Positions 34,601 to 42,883 of a stretch of 64,000 nt of DNA are shown here, in pieces. The stretch comes from Virgibacillus doumboii. GTDB taxonomy: Bacteria > Bacillota > Bacilli > Bacillales > Amphibacillaceae. The notes below the pieces were generated by a model. The model saw nothing but the letters and a program-made list of their open reading frames with translations, had not been told where the DNA came from and did no database searches. Where the stretch lies: NCBI RefSeq assembly GCF_902806455.1, contig NZ_CADCWQ010000001.1, forward strand, positions 1,550,001-1,614,000, given 5' to 3'. The position numbers and the translations under genes were made by a program. The first letter of the stretch is position 1; every line of letters starts with the position of its first letter.

Positions 34601-35746
34601 AAAGCCGGTAGGATAACAAAATTGGAACAACCTCTTGCACCATATTCTGTCTGCAATTTAGCTGCTGTTAACTTGGCAGAGATGGCAGACGAAGAAAGTA
34701 AAACTGTTAACTTCGAAAAGCTGAAGCAGACTGTAAAAACAGGTGTACGCATGCAGGACAATGTGATTGACGCAACACCATACTTCCTGGACGAAAACAA
34801 AAAGCAGGCACTTGGGGAGCGCCGTATAGGTCTTGGTGTCATGGGAATGCATGACTTGCTTATCTACTGTGAAACAGCATACGGTTCCAGTGAAGGAAAC
34901 GAACTGGTGGACAGCATCTTTGAAACCATTGCAACAACTGCCTACCGTGAATCTATTAAACTTGCTAAAGAAAAAGGAAGTTTTCCATTTCTTATAGGTG
35001 ACACGAAAGAGGAAACAAAGGAACTAAGACAAGCATTTATCAACACTGGCTATATGAAGAAGATGCCGGAAGATATCAAACAGGATATACTTGAATACGG
35101 CATCCGTAATTCGCACCTGCTTACTGTTGCACCAACAGGATCCACTGGTACAATGGTTGGTGTATCAACCGGGCTTGAACCATATTTTTCCTTTTCTTAT
35201 TACAGAAGCGGGAGACTTGGTAAGTTTATCGAAGTAAAAGCAGATATTGTACAGGAATATTTTGATCGTAACCCAGATGCAGATCAAGAAAACCTACCAA
35301 ACTGGTTTGTAACTGCAATGGATCTAGCACCGGAAGCACATGCTGACACACAATGTGTTATTCAACGCTGGGTCGACAGTTCAATCTCGAAAACGGTAAA
35401 CGCACCGAAAGGCTATACGGTTGATCAGGTGGAAAGTGTTTATCAGCGATTGTACAATGGTGGTGCCAAAGGCGGAACTGTTTATGTCGACGGAAGTCGT
35501 GATACCCAGGTTCTTACGCTTAAGGCTGAAGAGAACTCGCTTGGTGAGCAAACGGAACTCTTTGAAGAAACAGAAAAACCCAAAGTTGTATTAATGGACA
35601 CTATTCAGGAGCTGGACAAAACAAACGTTACCATCGGCTCGGAAGTCGGTGATACTTGTCCGGTTTGCCGTGAAGGCAGTGTGGAAGACATTGGCGGCTG
35701 TAACACTTGTACAAGCTGTGGTGCACAGCTTAAATGTGGATTATAA
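31692..35746 (+). CDS. nrdJ: Adenosylcobalamin-dependent (class II) ribonucleotide reductase, split by two introns
   Basis: Exons are 31692-32486, 32795-33439 and 34625-35746; joined they give an 853-residue protein in one frame. It reduces ribonucleotides to deoxyribonucleotides using a B12-derived thiyl radical, without oxygen. First redox Cys189 in 'YFNCYVMP'; catalytic NPCGE motif with Cys479, split after Gly480 by the second intron; 'GSTGTMVGVSTGLEP' in exon 3; C-terminal zinc-like CxxC pairs 'DTCPVCREG' and 'CNTCTSCGAQLKCGL' that regenerate the active site. Unspliced, each exon hits a stop a few codons into its intron. AAGGAGCG precedes ATG. Paired NrdR boxes suggest repression when dNTPs suffice. 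Confidence 0.93.
32487..32794 (+). ncRNA. Group I intron 1 in nrdJ (308 nt, no ORF)
   Basis: Removing these bases joins 'GGSRRG' to 'AQMIMLVDSHPD', an uninterrupted NrdJ sequence. Boundaries follow group I rules: exon ends in U, intron ends in G. The exon end AGACGTGGT (32478-32486) pairs with the internal guide GCCTCGTCT (32497-32505), with one U-U mismatch and the terminal U-G pair at the splice site. Core elements are visible: 'gaattgctggaaactc' (P3/P4), 'caatcagcagccaagc' (P6/J6-7), 'caacgaccatcgaaag' (P7 5' side) and 'taagatatggtctgaac' (P7 3' side with P3). Subgroup looks IA. No maturase or endonuclease. Confidence 0.92.
33440..34624 (+). ncRNA. Group I intron 2 in nrdJ (1185 nt, with endonuclease gene)
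   Basis: Inserted between Gly480 and Glu481 of the active-site motif NPCG|EQ. Exon ends in U, intron ends in G (34624). P1: exon CGTGTGGT (33432-33439) pairs with GCCTCACG (33455-33462), again with a single U-U mismatch and the terminal U-G. Core pieces 'aaaattgcgggataaag' and 'gctaatccgaaccgaag' lie before the internal gene, and 'aggtatgctgaacttgcagg' (P7 3' side) just after it, partly overlapping its last codons. The gene occupies the peripheral loop between them. Subgroup uncertain, probably IA as for intron 1. Confidence 0.92.
33629..34564 (+). CDS. Intron-encoded homing endonuclease, PD-(D/E)XK type
   Basis: 311 residues. N-terminal nuclease: Glu19 in 'SSYEYAYAKYLDYYSIPW', Pro49-Asp50 in 'YKPDFFLFG', and Glu65-x-Lys67 in 'IVEIKSREK', the order expected of a PD-(D/E)XK active site. 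Residues about 137-172 ('HTLEAKKKIGEHTKKLWAT', 'KKRMIEGLRKSGS') resemble the NUMOD3 DNA-binding repeat of intron endonucleases. A CxxC...CxxxC cluster ('NCAACGTAF', 'YCSRKCAGN') near 191-216 suggests a zinc finger, then a basic tail. Would cut intronless nrdJ alleles to spread the intron. TAGGGAG precedes ATG. A/T-richer than nrdJ. The EDxHD class is an alternative, but no such His-Asp pair is seen. Confidence 0.85.
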   Translation: MNRGYAGYYKDYYLRSSYEYAYAKYLDYYSIPWTYELKTFDIGYRKYKPDFFLFGQKNNISNIVEIKSREKYRLLEARKALGAIEELYAIDCELISYNELLTMYKKLPFSLTSTITEWIKSEVTTINKAAYGKLNGHYNIPHTLEAKKKIGEHTKKLWATDNETKKRMIEGLRKSGSIQKGKLKKPRETRNCAACGTAFNIIITSNKKYCSRKCAGNIAIKNATNIYVIKRGVIHEEIKQYIIEWSISHKEIVLTTKLNKIKPTLKPLFEDINTKFGVKDFRVISKAVFGKDRGRKELVRFMKKLCNEKVC

Positions 35747-35754
35747 TTAATATG

Positions 35755-35784
35755 AGAAGAATCAACTTCGTGGTTGATTCTTCT
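35755..35784 (+). terminator. Terminator of nrdJ
   Basis: AGAAGAATCAAC (35755-35766) pairs with GTTGATTCTTCT (35773-35784), then T-rich. Confidence 0.9.
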
Positions 35785-35888
35785 TTTAATTTAGGGAAGC
35801 TTGTTTTAAGCATAATAATCTTGTATTCTTAATTTAGAAAATTTGTTGCACAGACTAAAAAATTTTATCTTTGAAATGAGTTGATATT

Positions 35889-36308
35889 TTGCCTACCCCA
35901 AGTATGGAAGATTACATTGAACAAATATATAATTTAATTGAAACAAAAGGTTATGCCCGTGTTTCTGACATTGCAGAAGCATTAATGGTTCATCCATCAT
36001 CAGTGACCAAAATGGTACAGAAACTGGATAGGGATGCGTACTTAAATTATGAAAAATACAGAGGATTTGTCCTGACCTCCAAAGGCAAAAAAATTGGAGA
36101 GCGATTAGTATTCCGTCATGAGCTTTTGGAAGATTTTCTTGAAATCATTGGTGTTGACAGTGACAAGATCTATAAAGATGTGGAAGGCATCGAACATCAT
36201 CTCAGTTGGAATTCGATAGACCGTATCGGAGATTTGGTACAATATTTCAAGTCAGATAAAGAACGTATTGATGAATTGAGAAAAATTAAACAAGCCGGTG
36301 AAAAATAA
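35889..36308 (+). CDS. mntR: Manganese-responsive repressor MntR
   Basis: DtxR-family repressor of Mn uptake genes, 139 residues from TTG 35889 ('[16 protein letters not shown]'). Mn ligands are in place: Asp8 ('MEDYIE'), Glu11, His77, Glu99, Glu102 and His103 ('[13 protein letters not shown]'). The winged helix '[25 protein letters not shown]' is nearly that of B. subtilis MntR, which also has the opening '[12 protein letters not shown]'. The ribosome site is weak (GAGTTGAT). Confidence 0.95.
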   Translation: MPTPSMEDYIEQIYNLIETKGYARVSDIAEALMVHPSSVTKMVQKLDRDAYLNYEKYRGFVLTSKGKKIGERLVFRHELLEDFLEIIGVDSDKIYKDVEGIEHHLSWNSIDRIGDLVQYFKSDKERIDELRKIKQAGEK

Positions 36309-36385
36309 ATCAATCATTTAAAAGGAGTTCTAATTCTTTGATTTTTTTCTTACATATATAGAAAAGAATCACGAGGAGAGAACTC

Positions 36386-37276
36386 ATGAAAATTGATGGA
36401 GTGTTTTCGGGTGGCGGCGCCAAAGCGTATGCACTTGTTGGTGCTCTTCGAAGTATAGAGGAGTATAATTTGTCGTTTGAAAGAGTTGCCGGAACGTCTG
36501 CCGGGGCAATAATGGCTGCTTTAATCGCAGCAAACTATCAAATGGATGAAATAGAGGAAATGATTCAGGAACTGGACGTGGAAAAACTGCTGGATCCGCC
36601 AAAATTGAGTACAATAATCCCATATACAAAATGGATTTTTTTATATTTCAAAATGGGATTATATAAAGGCGATAAACTGGAAAAATGGTTATATAAACAC
36701 CTGGCTGAGAAAAATATTTATACTTTTAATGATTTGAAACAAGGATATTTGAAAGTGGTTGTGAGTGATATATCACTTGGAAAGCTTGTTGTTATACCGG
36801 ACGATTTACATCGCATATACGGAATTGATCCAAACTATTTTCCCGTATCCAAAGCAATTCGAATGAGTGCAGGGTACCCGTATTTTTTTATACCAAAAAG
36901 ACTTCCGGGAAAACAAAAACGAAAGAGCCTTATTGTTGACGGTGGATTATTAAGTAATTTTCCGTTGTGGATTTTTGAAAATGAAAATTATCGGAAGAAG
37001 CGGCCGGTTCTCGGAATTAAATTAAGTGGTTTCCCTAATCAGATTATTCCACGTAAAATAACCAATGCGCTTGATATGTTCCAGGCTTTGTTCTCAACAA
37101 TGCTGCACGCACATGATGCACGGTATGTTTCAAAAACTTACAAGAATAACATAATTTTTATTCCTGTCGACGATATTGAGTCAACCGAGTTTGACCTTAG
37201 TGAGGAGACAAAAGAAAAACTAATTACTACGGGTAAAGAAAGAGCCGATAAGTTTCTGAAATACTGGCCCAAATAA
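36386..37276 (+). CDS. yqhO: Patatin-like phospholipase YqhO
   Basis: 296 residues. Lipid acyl hydrolase fold: oxyanion 'SGGGAKAYALVGAL' near residue 8, nucleophile Ser in 'GTSAGAIMAAL' near residue 39, and the catalytic Asp in 'LIVDGGLLSNFPLW' near residue 185. Such proteins act on membrane lipids; substrate unknown. GAGGAGAG precedes ATG. Same place as yqhO in B. subtilis. Confidence 0.93.
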   Translation: MKIDGVFSGGGAKAYALVGALRSIEEYNLSFERVAGTSAGAIMAALIAANYQMDEIEEMIQELDVEKLLDPPKLSTIIPYTKWIFLYFKMGLYKGDKLEKWLYKHLAEKNIYTFNDLKQGYLKVVVSDISLGKLVVIPDDLHRIYGIDPNYFPVSKAIRMSAGYPYFFIPKRLPGKQKRKSLIVDGGLLSNFPLWIFENENYRKKRPVLGIKLSGFPNQIIPRKITNALDMFQALFSTMLHAHDARYVSKTYKNNIIFIPVDDIESTEFDLSEETKEKLITTGKERADKFLKYWPK

Positions 37277-37312
37277 AAAAACCAAGCTACTTAGAGAGAA
37301 GCTCGGTTTTTT
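37275..37312. terminator. Bidirectional terminator between yqhO and yqhP
   Basis: AAAAAACCAAGCT and AGCTCGGTTTTTT pair with one mismatch; A-run on the left and T-run on the right. The right part overlaps the end of yqhP. Confidence 0.8.
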
Positions 37313-37668
37313 CTTTTGGATTTATTTCCATCGATTACCCGCAAATGAGAAGCCCGCTTATTTAATTTCTTCTTCATCTGTAGCGGTTGAGTACGTTTGG
37401 CGGAACTGTTGGATGGGATGCTGGTATGATTTTTATATTTGGCTTTCGATTGTTTTACAGCTTGCTTATATTTCTTTGAATCATTTGAAGGGGCTCGTTT
37501 TCTGAGAAAAATAAAGTAAATTACCGCAAACACTGCTACACCAAAACCAAGCATCATCATTATGTTACCCAAAAATGAGGCTGTGTTTGTAAACAGCTGT
37601 GCAATAACTCCTATTACTGCCAGACCAATAATTGTATATACTACAACGGAAAACTTATTGCGAAGCAT
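37291..37668 (-). CDS. yqhP: Membrane protein YqhP
   Basis: 125 residues: two membrane segments (about 8-25 and 31-52), then a long cytoplasmic tail very rich in Lys, Ser, Arg and Asn ('KKLNKRASHLRVIDGNKSKR'). Length and position between yqhO and yqhR fit yqhP (SA1362-like family). GGAGGAC precedes ATG 37668. Function unknown. Confidence 0.85.
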   Translation of the reverse strand: MLRNKFSVVVYTIIGLAVIGVIAQLFTNTASFLGNIMMMLGFGVAVFAVIYFIFLRKRAPSNDSKKYKQAVKQSKAKYKNHTSIPSNSSAKRTQPLQMKKKLNKRASHLRVIDGNKSKRKNRASL

Positions 37669-37949
37669 CTGAATGTCCTCCTTTCCTATTAACTTGTCCT
37701 TACTACTTTGTATACCACTATTTTCAGATTTTATATCATTGTTCCAGAAAAAATTAAAAGCTTTTCTTGCCTTAACTTCAATTCTTTCCGTTCCATTCCA
37801 AATTATTCACTATTATCACATTTATTATAATCAATTATTTAAAGTTAATTTTACTAGAAATTATGCAATATAACTACAAAAATAAACTAATTTAAATGAA
37901 ATGATTGGTTTTAAATCATTTGGTAACACTAAAAATGGAGGTGTTTCGA

Positions 37950-38465
37950 ATGGAAAAAGATACGCGACTGGAACAGGATAAACAGGAACAGCCAATATCT
38001 GTGGTTTCCAGATCTTTAATAACAGGTTTTATTGGGGGGATTATTTGGGGTTCTTTTGGAGTAGTACTGTATTTCTTTAATTTTTCTGAGGTAGCTCCAA
38101 AAAGTTATCTATTGCGTTCCTGGCTGACAGCAGACTGGATAGATAGCTGGCTGGGTAATATTGTTTCCATTTTAATGGTAGGAGTTCTTTCATTACTGAC
38201 AGCGTTTATTTATTATATGTTATTTAAAAAAGTAAACTCACTCTGGATGGGAACAGGCTTTGGTGTTATTTTGTGGGTTATCATATTTTATATCCTGCAG
38301 CCGATTTTTCCGAACATCCCCTATCTGATGGAACTGGACAGATATACAATTGTATCCACGTTATGTTTATATATTTTATACGGGACTTTTATTGGATATT
38401 CCATTTCTTATGATTATAATGACACCATACGAAAATCAGAAGAAAAAAAGGAGGATCAGGGTTGA
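37950..38465 (+). CDS. yqhR: Membrane protein YqhR
   Basis: 171 residues from ATG 37950, which has GGAGGTG nine bases upstream; an earlier in-frame start at 37905 has none. Four membrane segments after a polar N-terminus of about 20 residues: 'FIGGIIWGSFGVVLYFF', 'IVSILMVGVLSLLTAFIYY', 'GFGVILWVIIFYIL', 'LCLYILYGTFIGYSISY'. Matches the YqhR family by position and topology. Function unknown. Confidence 0.87.
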   Translation: MEKDTRLEQDKQEQPISVVSRSLITGFIGGIIWGSFGVVLYFFNFSEVAPKSYLLRSWLTADWIDSWLGNIVSILMVGVLSLLTAFIYYMLFKKVNSLWMGTGFGVILWVIIFYILQPIFPNIPYLMELDRYTIVSTLCLYILYGTFIGYSISYDYNDTIRKSEEKKEDQG

Positions 38466-38554
38466 TTGATAGTCACCATTATTCAAACGTTTTTGTTTAT
38501 GGTAAACTATAACAGTCCGTAATTATATAAAATATAAAGGAATGAAAGAGGCAG

Positions 38555-38986
38555 ATGAATCGGCTTTTATTAGTAAATGGTCCCAATATTAATATGCTGG
38601 GGAAACGGGAAAAAGAAATTTATGGGGAGTTCACTCTGAACGATCTTGAACAGGATGTATCAGACTTGGTACAGGAGTATGGGTTTAAGCTTGATTGTTT
38701 TCAATCCAATCATGAAGGGGAATTGATAGATCGACTGCACCAGGCCAGTGGTAAATATGCCGGGATTATCTTCAATCCTGCTGCATACACCCATACCAGT
38801 ATTGCATTACGTGATGCCATCGCAGCAATAGAGACCCCGGTTATTGAGGTTCATATTTCAAATGTACATAACCGTGAGACCTTTCGCCGCGAGTCGATGC
38901 TTGCTCCAGTTTGTCATGGACAAATAGTCGGCCTGGGAATGAAGGGCTATCGGCTGGCGGCGCTTGCATTCTTGGATAATAAATAG
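38555..38986 (+). CDS. aroQ: 3-dehydroquinate dehydratase, type II
   Basis: Third step of the shikimate pathway. 143 residues. Starts 'NRLLLVNGPNINMLGKRE'; catalytic Tyr in 'KEIYGEF', 'FQSNHEGEL', Asn/His region 'FNPAAYTHTSIALRDAI', 'EVHISNVHNRETFR' with the catalytic His. Complete. Equivalent to yqhS of B. subtilis; complements aroK at 23.4 kb. Confidence 0.96.
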   Translation: MNRLLLVNGPNINMLGKREKEIYGEFTLNDLEQDVSDLVQEYGFKLDCFQSNHEGELIDRLHQASGKYAGIIFNPAAYTHTSIALRDAIAAIETPVIEVHISNVHNRETFRRESMLAPVCHGQIVGLGMKGYRLAALAFLDNK

Positions 38987-39000
38987 AAAGGATTGATCTG

Positions 39001-40062
39001 ATGGAGAAATTGAAGAAACTACGTAAAAGCTTAGGGGAAAATGAACTGGACGCAATTTTAATCACCAGTTCAATAAACAGAAGGTACATTACCGGTTTCA
39101 CTGGTACTGCTGGTGCTGTAATCGTTACCCGCAACGATGCGCGGTTTATTACAGATTTTCGTTACATAGAACAAGCGAACGAACAAGCAACTGGCTTTAC
39201 GGTTGTTGAACATAAGCAAGCAATACATCAGGAAATTGCTGATCAGTTAAAGCAGTTAAATGTAAAACGTCTTGGTTTTGAAAAAGATCATGTGACATTT
39301 TCTGCGTATGAAACATACAAAAATGCATTTGATGTTGACTTGGTACCGGTCAGTGGAGTTGTTGAAGAACTTCGTTTAATTAAATCTGAAGAAGAACTGA
39401 CTATTTTAATACAAGCAGCCAAAATTGCTGATGATGCGTTTGAACATATTAAAGGCTTCATTAAGCCGGGGGTTAAAGAAATAGATGTTTCAAATGAACT
39501 TGAGTTTTTTATGCGTAAACAAGGAGCAACATCATCCAGCTTTGACATTATTGTCGCTTCAGGCTACCGTGCAGCACTGCCACATGGAGTTGCTTCCGAT
39601 AAAAAAATAGAATCCGGGGAGCTTGTAACCATGGACTATGGTGCACTGTTTAATGGTTACTGCTCAGATACCACAAGAACTGTAGCGGTTGGGGATATAA
39701 ATGATGAATTAAAGACCATTTACAACACTGTTCTTGAAGCACAATTACGAGGTGTCGATGGAGTGAAGCCAGGAATGTCCGGTATCGAAGCGGATGCACT
39801 TACCAGAGATTATATAAAAGAAAAGGGATATGGAGATTATTTTGGCCACTCAACAGGGCACGGTCTCGGAATGGAAGTTCATGAGGGACCAGGATTGTCG
39901 TTTAGATCGGATAAAAAACTGGAACCGGGTATGGTAGTCACCGTTGAACCTGGTATTTATGTTCCGAATGTCGGCGGTTGCAGAATTGAAGATGATATCG
40001 TTATAACGGAAACGGGAAATGAACGACTGACAAAGGCTTCAAAAGAATTGATCCAACTATAG
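39001..40062 (+). CDS. yqhT: Xaa-Pro aminopeptidase-type M24 peptidase
   Basis: 353 residues. N-terminal creatinase-like domain (1-125) and C-terminal pita-bread domain with all five metal ligands: 'TMDYGALFNGYCSDTTRT' (two Asp), 'GHSTGHGLGMEVHEGPG' (His), 'MVVTVEPGIYV' (Glu), 'CRIEDDIVI' (Glu). Removes N-terminal residues ahead of Pro, or acts as a general dipeptidase, in the cytoplasm. Between aroQ and efp as in B. subtilis. Confidence 0.95.
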   Translation: MEKLKKLRKSLGENELDAILITSSINRRYITGFTGTAGAVIVTRNDARFITDFRYIEQANEQATGFTVVEHKQAIHQEIADQLKQLNVKRLGFEKDHVTFSAYETYKNAFDVDLVPVSGVVEELRLIKSEEELTILIQAAKIADDAFEHIKGFIKPGVKEIDVSNELEFFMRKQGATSSSFDIIVASGYRAALPHGVASDKKIESGELVTMDYGALFNGYCSDTTRTVAVGDINDELKTIYNTVLEAQLRGVDGVKPGMSGIEADALTRDYIKEKGYGDYFGHSTGHGLGMEVHEGPGLSFRSDKKLEPGMVVTVEPGIYVPNVGGCRIEDDIVITETGNERLTKASKELIQL

Positions 40063-40080
40063 GCAAGAGGAGGATTTTGA

Positions 40081-40638
40081 ATGATTTCTGTAAATGATTT
40101 TAAAACTGGCTTAACAATTGAAGTTGATAATGAAATATGGCAGGTTATGGAATTTCAGCATGTGAAACCGGGCAAAGGTGCTGCATTTGTGCGGTCAAAA
40201 TTACGCAATTTGAGAAATGGTAATATCCAGGAAAAAACTTTTCGTGGCGGGGAAAAAGTAAATAAAGCACACATTGAAAACAGAAAGATGCAATATCTGT
40301 ATGCTTCAGGTGACAGCCATGCGTTTATGGATACGCAAACTTACGATCAGCTGGAAATGCAAACTGATCAACTTAAAGATAAATTAAACTTTATGAAAGA
40401 GAGTATGGAGGTATCCATCCTAACTTACGAAGGCGAAATTATTGGGCTGGAATTGCCGAATAATGTTGAGTTAGCCGTAACAGAAACGGAACCGGGGATT
40501 AAGGGTGACACTGCCAGTGGCGGAACTAAGTCAGCTACATTGGAAACTGGTCATACAGTTCAGGTACCATTATTTATTAATCAGGGTGATGTATTGGTTA
40601 TCAATACATCTGATGGCAAATACGTTTCAAGAGCATAA
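40081..40638 (+). CDS. efp: Elongation factor P
   Basis: 185 residues, three beta-barrel domains. Helps the ribosome synthesise Pro-Pro stretches. The modifiable Lys32 lies at the tip loop in '[11 protein letters not shown]', as in Bacillus, where it carries 5-aminopentanol. C-terminal signature '[19 protein letters not shown]'. AGGAGG precedes ATG; follows yqhT by 18 bases, so probably one transcript. Confidence 0.97.
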   Translation: MISVNDFKTGLTIEVDNEIWQVMEFQHVKPGKGAAFVRSKLRNLRNGNIQEKTFRGGEKVNKAHIENRKMQYLYASGDSHAFMDTQTYDQLEMQTDQLKDKLNFMKESMEVSILTYEGEIIGLELPNNVELAVTETEPGIKGDTASGGTKSATLETGHTVQVPLFINQGDVLVINTSDGKYVSRA

Positions 40639-40678
40639 ATTAAATACCGATTATATCTGCAAGAACGCGGATAACACA

Positions 40679-40713
40679 AAAAGGAACGGTCCAATATTGG
40701 GCCGTTCCTTTTT
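40679..40713 (+). terminator. Terminator of efp
   Basis: AAAAGGAACGGTCC and GGGCCGTTCCTTTTT form a strong stem ending in T5. Confidence 0.9.
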
Positions 40714-40728
40714 ATATCGCCTCAGCTA

Positions 40729-40757
40729 GTCATAATTTGCCCTTAAAAACATACATT
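40729..40757 (+). promoter_or_regulatory. Sigma-E-type mother-cell promoter of spoIIIA
   Basis: GTCATAATT at 40729-40737, then CATACATT at 40750-40757, matching the sigma-E -10 pattern CATACAnT. It lies 33 bases before spoIIIAA, the operon known to be transcribed by sigma-E. Confidence 0.7.
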
Positions 40758-40789
40758 TACTAGAAAGATAAAAAAAGCGAGGACAAGTT

Positions 40790-41767
40790 ATGGAAGAAAT
40801 ATTACGCCTGTTTCCTGAAATGATGAGACAAGCAGTAAACAGCAAGATGAGAAATCGTTGGAAGTCCTTACAGGAAATACGTATTCGTTTAAACCGTCCT
40901 ATTGAACTTATTTTTGATGAACATACAGAATGGATTGAAACAGTTAGGCCCGGCAGGAAAGATAGTATTTTTGTGTTAAATCAATTAAGCGAATTTTCGC
41001 TTTACCGGATGGAAGATGAATTACGTGAAGGTTATGTCACGATTGAAGGCGGTCACCGTATAGGGCTGGCAGGTAAAGTAAATACACTGAATGGATCAGT
41101 TAAAGCAATCCAGTATATAGCTTTTTTTAATATACGAATCGCTAAGCAGAAGATAGGAGCAGCCAAACAGCTTATTCCTTATCTTTATAAAAATAATTAT
41201 ATGAATACACTGTTTGTCGGTCCCCCGCAAACAGGTAAGACAACCCTGATCCGTGATGTTTCCCGGTTAATTTCGAACGGCTGGGACAATATCCTTCCTC
41301 ATAAGGTAGGCATTATTGATGAACGGTCTGAAATTGCCGGTTCGAAAAAAGGGATTCCACAGCATGATATTGGTCTCAGAACGGATATAATGGATGCCTG
41401 TCCAAAAGCAGAAGGAATGATGATGATGATCAGGTCCATGTCACCGGAAATACTTATCGTAGATGAAATAGGAAGCACAAATGATGTACAGGCATTGATG
41501 GAGGCTATAAATGCTGGTGTTACTGTTATTTGCAGTATTCATGGTAAATCGCTGGATGAATTAAAAAAGCGTCCATCATTACAGCCATTATTTCAATCAA
41601 ACGTTTTTCAGCGGACTATTCTGCTGGCAAGGGGAATGACGCCAGGTTATATCCATCGTGTATATGATCAAAACGGGAAAAATCTTTTACAGAAATCGGG
41701 GAGTATAAATGCTGAAATGGATTGGAGCACTTCTTCTCATAGGTACAACAACATTGGCAGGGTTTGA
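40790..41767 (+). CDS. spoIIIAA: Stage III sporulation protein AA (secretion-type ATPase)
   Basis: 325 residues. ATPase of the mother-cell complex that, with SpoIIQ, bridges to the forespore and keeps it active. Walker A 'VGPPQTGKTTLIRDVSR' near residue 143; 'GIIDERSEIAG'; Walker B-like 'ILIVDEIGSTNDVQ' near 223; 'VTVICSIHGKSLDEL'. Resembles type II/IV secretion ATPases. First of eight spoIIIA genes; overlaps spoIIIAB by 59 bases. Confidence 0.95.
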   Translation: MEEILRLFPEMMRQAVNSKMRNRWKSLQEIRIRLNRPIELIFDEHTEWIETVRPGRKDSIFVLNQLSEFSLYRMEDELREGYVTIEGGHRIGLAGKVNTLNGSVKAIQYIAFFNIRIAKQKIGAAKQLIPYLYKNNYMNTLFVGPPQTGKTTLIRDVSRLISNGWDNILPHKVGIIDERSEIAGSKKGIPQHDIGLRTDIMDACPKAEGMMMMIRSMSPEILIVDEIGSTNDVQALMEAINAGVTVICSIHGKSLDELKKRPSLQPLFQSNVFQRTILLARGMTPGYIHRVYDQNGKNLLQKSGSINAEMDWSTSSHRYNNIGRV

Positions 41768-42224
41768 AATTAGTCGAAGTTTAAATGCAAGACCAAAACA
41801 AATCAGGCAGTTAAAAAATGCCTTGCAAATATTAGAGGCAGAAATATTATATAGCCAATTACCGCTTCCAGATGCTTTTCAAACAATTGCAAAGCAAATT
41901 CCGCAACCGAGTAAATCATTTTTTCAATCATTAAGTGATTTTCTGCACAAAAATAGTACTGATTTATTCACGATATGGGATCACGAAGTTAACCAACTAC
42001 TGAAAACTTCATCGCTGACCGGCAATGAAGGAGAAATTCTTAAACAATTTGGCAGAACGCTTGGTCAGCATGATTTTGACCAACAGCAAAAACATATCCA
42101 CCTTACAATTAACCATTTGGACCGTGAGTTGGAAGAAGCCAGGGATAATCAATACAGATATGGCAAAATGGCAAAAAGTTTGGGGCTATTATGTGGATTG
42201 TTTGTTGTATTATTGCTCATTTAG
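41709..42224 (+). CDS. spoIIIAB: Stage III sporulation protein AB
   Basis: 171 residues. Membrane segment at the N-terminus ('MLKWIGALLLIGTTTLAGF') and another at the very end ('SLGLLCGLFVVLLLI'), helical domain between them. This is the GspF-like platform component in models of the SpoIIIA channel. Conserved 'RPKQIRQLKNALQILEAEI' and 'LGQHDFDQQQKHI' are family features. CGGGGAG precedes ATG. Confidence 0.93.
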   Translation: MLKWIGALLLIGTTTLAGFEISRSLNARPKQIRQLKNALQILEAEILYSQLPLPDAFQTIAKQIPQPSKSFFQSLSDFLHKNSTDLFTIWDHEVNQLLKTSSLTGNEGEILKQFGRTLGQHDFDQQQKHIHLTINHLDRELEEARDNQYRYGKMAKSLGLLCGLFVVLLLI

Positions 42225-42242
42225 ACGGAAAGGAGTACAGCT

Positions 42243-42449
42243 ATGGCTATTGACGCATCCATTTTATTTCAGATTGCGGGAATTGGAATCATTGTGGCTT
42301 TGATTCATACCATCTTGAAACAGATGGGCAAAGAAGATATGGCTCATTTCGCCACAGTTGTCGGGTTTGTAATTGTCATGGTGATTGTTGTTAATCAACT
42401 TTCAGATCTCTTTCAGCAGATAAAATCTGTATTCCTTTTCCAGGGGTAG
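42243..42449 (+). CDS. spoIIIAC: Stage III sporulation protein AC
   Basis: 68 residues with two membrane segments: 'LFQIAGIGIIVALIHTIL' and 'FATVVGFVIVMVIVVNQL'. Short, highly conserved SpoIIIAC/AD-type protein. AAAGGAG precedes ATG. Part of the SpoIIIA-SpoIIQ feeding-tube complex in the mother-cell membrane. Confidence 0.93.
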   Translation: MAIDASILFQIAGIGIIVALIHTILKQMGKEDMAHFATVVGFVIVMVIVVNQLSDLFQQIKSVFLFQG

Positions 42450-42455
42450 TGATAG

Positions 42456-42848
42456 ATGGATATCATACAAATTGTTGTTCTGGGAATTATCGCAAGCATT
42501 TTATATATCGTATTGAAAGACATAAATCCTTCTTTTGCATTTTTTCTGATTGTTATTACAGGTATTTTAATTTTTCTGGCAATCATCAAACAAATTGGCA
42601 TTATCTTTCAACTAATAGAGTCATTGGGTAATAAAGCAAACATTGATGGTATGTATATGGAGACCATTCTAAAAATAATTGGAATAGCATATATTGTTGA
42701 ACTTGGTGCAAATCTGACCAGGGATGCAGGTTTAAGTTCAGTAGCTTCCAAGATTGAATTAGCTGGAAAAATATTTATTATCCTTTTGGCTATTCCGATT
42801 ATAACTGCTGTCATAGAAGCTATCTTAAGCTTTATACCATCAGCTTAG
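42456..42848 (+). CDS. spoIIIAD: Stage III sporulation protein AD
   Basis: 130 residues, four membrane segments, related to SpoIIIAC but longer. 'AYIVELGANLTRDAGLSSVASKIE' in the centre is the conserved family loop. Six bases from spoIIIAC. Confidence 0.93.
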   Translation: MDIIQIVVLGIIASILYIVLKDINPSFAFFLIVITGILIFLAIIKQIGIIFQLIESLGNKANIDGMYMETILKIIGIAYIVELGANLTRDAGLSSVASKIELAGKIFIILLAIPIITAVIEAILSFIPSA

Positions 42849-42883
42849 AAAAGGTGTCAATCTGAAAGGAGTATTTCTGCTGA

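Noticed and set aside
34372..34842. 156-codon minus-strand frame across the intron/exon 3 boundary
   Set aside because: It is antisense to the endonuclease and nrdJ coding sequence, with no ribosome site.
31692..35746. nrdJ as a frameshifted pseudogene or as an intein-containing gene
   Set aside because: The gaps contain stop codons soon after each exon, so no intein; the exons join precisely in frame, and group I guide pairing and core motifs are present at both gaps, so introns explain the breaks better than mutations.
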